From the NCBI GenBank assembly GCA_017411945.1, contig JAFQPD010000020.1, positions 1-8,604 of the forward strand: a stretch of DNA of 8,604 nt, written 5' to 3'. The notes beneath the pieces are model-generated. The model had not been told where the DNA came from and searched no databases. It saw only the letters and a list, made by a program, of their open reading frames with translations. Both the position numbers and the translations under genes were made by a program. This DNA is from Mailhella sp. GTDB lineage: Bacteria; Desulfobacterota; Desulfovibrionia; Desulfovibrionales; Desulfovibrionaceae. Below, one piece after another: positions 6,882 through 8,604 of the stretch (the first letter of the stretch is position 1; the number at the start of each line of letters is the position of its first letter).

Positions 6882-8090
6882 ATGAAACAGACTATAGGCA
6901 TACGCTTCAGCAAGCACGGGCAGGTGCTCGCCTGCATCTGTGAAGCCGAAGGCGACGCCCCCCTCTCCGTGGGCGAATACGCCCTCGTATCTACCGAACA
7001 GGGCCTGCACTGCGGCAAAGTGACCTGGCAGCGTCCTTGGCAGGAAGACATGGAAGCCGCCTTGAAGGCAGCCAATGCCGCCATACGCCGCATGGGCAGC
7101 AACCTCGACTCCGATGACGGCGGCGACGACGGCGGCGAAAGCGCCGCGCCCATGCCCACGGCCCGCCGCGCCACAGACGAAGAGCGCATGGCCGCCGACG
7201 GCAACGCCCTGCTCTCCCGCGAAGCCTACGATTTCTGCCGCCGCTGCATCGGTGAGCGCGGGCTCGACATGAAGCTCGTGGATGTGGAAGTGCTGTTCGA
7301 CCGCAGCAAGATGATCTTCTACTTCACCGCGCCCACGCGCATCGACTTCCGCGACCTCGTGAAGGACCTCGTGCGCCAGTACCGCACCCGCATCGAGCTC
7401 CGCCAGATAGGCGTGCGCCACGAGACCCAGATGCTCGGCGCGCTGGGCAACTGCGGCATGGTATGCTGCTGCCGCCGCTACTTGCACAAGTTCGCCCCCG
7501 TGACCATCAAGATGGCCAAGGAGCAGAACCTGTTCCTGAACCCCGCCAAAATATCCGGCATCTGCGGCCGCCTGCTCTGCTGCCTGAGCTACGAGCAGGA
7601 GAACTACGATTCCTTCCACCGCAGCTGCCCCAAGCTGGGCAAACGCTACCAGACGGCCGACGGCCCCATGCGCGTGCTCCGCAGCAATATGTTCCGCAAC
7701 ACTGTCGTGGTCCTTCCCGACGGAGGGCAGGAACTGGAGATGACGCTGGAAGAATGGCAGGCGCTCAAGCCCAGCCGCACCGAAACTCCGCCCGCCCCGC
7801 AGTCCAAGGAGCAGAAGCCCCAGCAGAACAGCATGATGGTGGTATCCGCCGCGCCCGAGACCCTCGACGACGTGCTCGCCGAACTCGCCGCCATAGAGCC
7901 CGAGGCCGAAGCCGCTCCCGCCCCTTCCCGCGAAGTGGCCATGCTGGACTCCGAAGAGGCCCAGCATAAGAAGAAGCCCCGCCACCCCCCCAACCACGAC
8001 CATGAAAAGAGCCGCCGTCCGCGCACCGGCCGCGAAAAGAGCCGCCATCAGGACGAGCCCGCCGCCCATGCCGAAGACAGCGAACGATAA
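6882..8090 (+). CDS. ricT: RicT/PSP1-family regulatory iron-sulfur protein
   Basis: This 402-aa protein has the PSP1 domain of the RicT (YaaT) family. In Bacillus subtilis RicT works with RicA and RicF in an iron-sulfur complex that steers RNase Y. Here partners and role are unproven. Seen: an N-terminal strand region, MKQTIGIRFSKHGQVLA; a low-complexity acidic insert, DSDDGGDDGG (76-85); the PSP1 core with FYFTAPTRIDFRDLVKDLVR (146-165) and RIELRQIGVRHETQMLG (170-186); cysteine motifs NCGMVCCC (190-197) and GICGRLLCC (226-234) flanking the hallmark TIKMAKEQNLFLNPAKISG (208-226). Residues 296-402 are a disordered tail rich in Pro, Glu and Ala, then Lys, Arg and His. The ATG at 6882 matches the family N-terminus, but no Shine-Dalgarno precedes it. 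An upstream in-frame GTG at 6837 adds 15 residues and also lacks one. The stop is doubled (TAATAA), and metG follows after 13 nt. Confidence 0.9.
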   Translation: MKQTIGIRFSKHGQVLACICEAEGDAPLSVGEYALVSTEQGLHCGKVTWQRPWQEDMEAALKAANAAIRRMGSNLDSDDGGDDGGESAAPMPTARRATDEERMAADGNALLSREAYDFCRRCIGERGLDMKLVDVEVLFDRSKMIFYFTAPTRIDFRDLVKDLVRQYRTRIELRQIGVRHETQMLGALGNCGMVCCCRRYLHKFAPVTIKMAKEQNLFLNPAKISGICGRLLCCLSYEQENYDSFHRSCPKLGKRYQTADGPMRVLRSNMFRNTVVVLPDGGQELEMTLEEWQALKPSRTETPPAPQSKEQKPQQNSMMVVSAAPETLDDVLAELAAIEPEAEAAPAPSREVAMLDSEEAQHKKKPRHPPNHDHEKSRRPRTGREKSRHQDEPAAHAEDSER

Positions 8091-8092
8091 TA

Positions 8093-8097
8093 AGGAG
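8093..8097 (+). promoter_or_regulatory. metG ribosome binding site
   Basis: AGGAG lies six bases before GTG at 8104 and supports that codon as the metG start; no in-frame ATG is near. It overlaps the second of the two tandem stop codons that end ricT, so ribosomes finishing ricT would be next to the metG start. Confidence 0.75.
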
Positions 8098-8103
8098 CGC
8101 CCC

Positions 8104-8604
8104 GTGAAAAGCTACTACATCACTACGCCCATCTACTACGTCAACGCACGCCCCCATCTGGGCCATGCGTATTCCACCATCGTGGCCGACACCCTGAAGC
8201 GCTTCCACCGCATGCTTGGCGAAGACGCCCGCATGCAGACCGGCACCGACGAGCACGGCGACAAGATAGTGAAGGCCGCCGACGCCGCAGGCCAGACCCC
8301 TCAGGAATTCGTGGACGGCATCTCCAGCCTGTTCCGCAACCTCTGGCCCCAGCTCAACATAGAGAACGACGGCTTCATCCGCACCACCGACCCTGAGCAC
8401 AAGAAGGCTGTGCAGGTCCTGCTCCAGCGCCTCTACGACAAGGGCGACATCTACTACGGCGAATACGGCGGCCACTACTGCTACGGCTGCGAACGCTTCT
8501 ACACCGAGAAGGAGCTCGAAGACGGCCTCTGCCCCCAGCATCAGACCAAGCCGGAATATATCAGCGAGAAGAACTACTTCTTCAAGATGTCCAAGTATCA
8601 GGAC
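8104..8604 (+). CDS. metG: Methionyl-tRNA synthetase (3' end outside window)
   Basis: This enzyme attaches methionine to elongator and initiator tRNA-Met using ATP and is a class I synthetase. 167 codons are visible. Seen: the N-terminal Rossmann start MKSYYITTPIYYVNARPHLG with the HIGH-type signature HLGH at 18-21, the family run RMQTGTDEHGDKI (43-55), and the connective-peptide segment GGHYCYGCERFYTEKELEDG (122-141), where C126, C129 and C143 with H146 form a probable zinc knuckle (CxxC...CxxH). The KMSKS loop and the anticodon domain lie beyond the edge. The start is GTG, read as Met, with AGGAG six bases upstream. It sits 13 nt after ricT and shares its promoter. PSP1/RicT genes near metS/metG also occur in Firmicutes such as B. 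subtilis. The visible part has no defect. Confidence 0.97.
   Translation, partial: MKSYYITTPIYYVNARPHLGHAYSTIVADTLKRFHRMLGEDARMQTGTDEHGDKIVKAADAAGQTPQEFVDGISSLFRNLWPQLNIENDGFIRTTDPEHKKAVQVLLQRLYDKGDIYYGEYGGHYCYGCERFYTEKELEDGLCPQHQTKPEYISEKNYFFKMSKYQD

Noticed and set aside
8004..8046. 13-bp direct repeat GAAAAGAGCCGCC, 30 bases apart, in the ricT 3' end
   Set aside because: In frame and within the low-complexity Lys/Arg tail (EKSRR / EKSRH). Two copies only, so more likely a small coding duplication than a functional DNA repeat.
6867..8069. Minus-strand open frame of 400 codons opposite ricT
   Set aside because: Same register effect as the uvrA antisense frame; ricT on the plus strand has the conserved PSP1 and cysteine motifs.
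1..8604. Mobile element, CRISPR, toxin-antitoxin or defence system
   Set aside because: No transposase, integrase, terminal repeats, spaced direct repeats or defence-type domains are visible; base composition and codon use are uniform across the genes.

Overview
This 8.6 kb window is a GC-rich bacterial chromosomal segment made up mostly of conserved housekeeping and DNA-repair genes. No phage, transposon, CRISPR array, rRNA or tRNA is visible. Gene content, strong G/C third-position bias (with ATA and ATC used for Ile and ATT almost absent) and a RicT/PSP1 gene next to a MetS-type metG fit a sulfate-reducer-like member of the Desulfovibrionaceae (Desulfovibrio, Bilophila or Mailhella type). 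That placement is inference, not proof.

Layout. Minus strand, 1-1573: ruvA followed directly by ruvB (3' end off the window), which encode the Holliday-junction branch-migration machine. Positions 1574-1784 are an AT-richer divergent regulatory region. It holds a plausible promoter for ruvAB, a plausible promoter for the rightward genes, a perfect 16-bp palindrome, an adjacent hairpin and a short inverted repeat. Plus strand, 1785-6704: a DUF1992 (DnaJ homolog subfamily C member 28-like) gene, then uvrA, then an exported DUF4139 protein. The gaps are 51 and 9 nt, and the set ends in a clear Rho-independent terminator at 6714-6750. Plus strand, 6790 to the right edge: a promoter-like sequence, a RicT/PSP1 cysteine-rich iron-sulfur protein, and the start of metG (methionyl-tRNA synthetase), which runs off the window.

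Functionally, two DNA-repair units stand back to back: RuvAB for recombination intermediates and UvrA for nucleotide-excision damage recognition. The DUF1992 and DUF4139 proteins accompany uvrA without an established link to repair. RicT-metG is a separate transcription unit concerned with RNA metabolism and translation.

I found no clear undescribed multi-gene system. The points most worth a second look are the symmetrical elements in the divergent ruvA/DUF1992 region, the complete absence of TTA, CTA and TCA codons from all plus-strand genes (which creates a spurious 1571-codon antisense frame), the unusual cysteine motif and basic tail of the RicT protein, and the uvrA-DUF4139 operon pairing.
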